Assembly (NCBI RefSeq): GCF_010119385.1 | Contig: NZ_VFIE01000024.1 | Coordinates: forward strand, 89,371 to 142,245 | Reading direction: 5' to 3' | DNA: 52,875 nt | From: Nesterenkonia haasae | GTDB taxonomy: Bacteria > Actinomycetota > Actinomycetes > Actinomycetales > Micrococcaceae | In this document: piece by piece, positions 52,808 to 52,875 of the stretch | Numbering within the stretch: position 1 is the first letter of the stretch | Layout: each line of letters opens with the position of its first letter | Position numbers and translations under genes: made by a program | The notes under the pieces: generated by a model | The model's input: only the letters and a program-made list of their open reading frames with translations | The model's database searches: none | Told to the model about the DNA's origin: nothing

Positions 52808-52875
52808 ATGGCCCAGATGCCAGAATCCCAACGAGTACGTGAGGCGCTGGAGAATGGAATCGTAGACGGGCACTA
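52808..52875 (+). CDS. GntR family regulator, 5' end only (MatR-like)
   Basis: AAGGAGG (52796–52802) precedes an ATG at 52808 that opens SQRVREALENGIVDGH after a short leader. This is the beginning of the winged HTH of FadR/FCD-type GntR regulators (V..L...I..G pattern). The gene runs off the window after 22 codons. Divergence from the malonate operon makes a MatR role likely. Confidence 0.6.
   Translation, partial: MAQMPESQRVREALENGIVDGH

Noticed and set aside
1-52875. CRISPR arrays, insertion sequences, tRNA or rRNA genes
   Set aside because: No regularly spaced repeats, transposase-like frames or recognisable stable RNA sequences were seen by eye on either strand.

Overview
The window reads as chromosomal DNA of a moderately high-GC actinobacterium, probably Micrococcales or a relative. 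The evidence is actinobacterial gene content: a HAD–GH65 fusion, a mycofactocin-type glycosyltransferase remnant, IclR/GntR-controlled catabolic clusters and a Tat lipoprotein. There is also strong GC bias at third codon positions. I saw no rRNA, tRNA, CRISPR array, transposase or phage gene. All assignments come from reading translations and DNA by eye; no database search was run.

Layout. 0–4 kb: a MATE exporter and CPBP protease pair, then a double-hotdog thioesterase behind an Lrp-type regulator. 4.1–8.6 kb: alanine dehydrogenase (divergent from lrp) and a 1072-aa beta-phosphoglucomutase/GH65 disaccharide phosphorylase fusion. 8.7–15.3 kb: an aromatic-type catabolic block. It holds an IclR regulator, a LigA/LigB-type class III ring-cleavage dioxygenase, a citryl-CoA-lyase-like protein of the citrate synthase fold and a family III CoA-transferase. 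Opposite these lie an ATZ/TRZ-type amidohydrolase and a DoxX protein. The divergent promoter carries two GGAC-N4-GTCC dyads. 15.3–18.4 kb: zinc alcohol dehydrogenase, GNAT and M20 hydrolase in one direction.

18.4–35.5 kb is a decaying accessory island. Remnants include a mycofactocin-type glycosyltransferase, an SDR, an IclR regulator, an oligopeptide-type binding protein, an aldehyde dehydrogenase and an acyl-CoA dehydrogenase. Between them stands an intact set: a small CADC-motif protein, a fused family I CoA-transferase, an amidohydrolase-2 enzyme, a complete Opp/Dpp ABC importer with two tandem paralogous binding lipoproteins, a UGSC-family protein (here CGSC) and its large conserved partner. 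This set is the best candidate for an undescribed uptake and catabolic system.

35.6–45.9 kb runs entirely on the minus strand. It has acyl-CoA ligase, SDR and MaoC (an acyl-CoA module), then a Tau/Ssu-type ABC importer with an IclR regulator, an IlvD/Edd dehydratase and an FAD oxidoreductase. This looks like an importer plus catabolic module for an unknown hydroxy or sugar acid. 46.1–48.5 kb: an aldehyde dehydrogenase divergent from a LysR regulator. 48.5–52.9 kb: a malonate module. MadL/MadM transporter genes follow a 993-aa malonyl-CoA decarboxylase–malonyl-CoA synthetase (MatA–MatB) fusion. A GntR/MatR-like regulator begins divergently and is cut by the window end.
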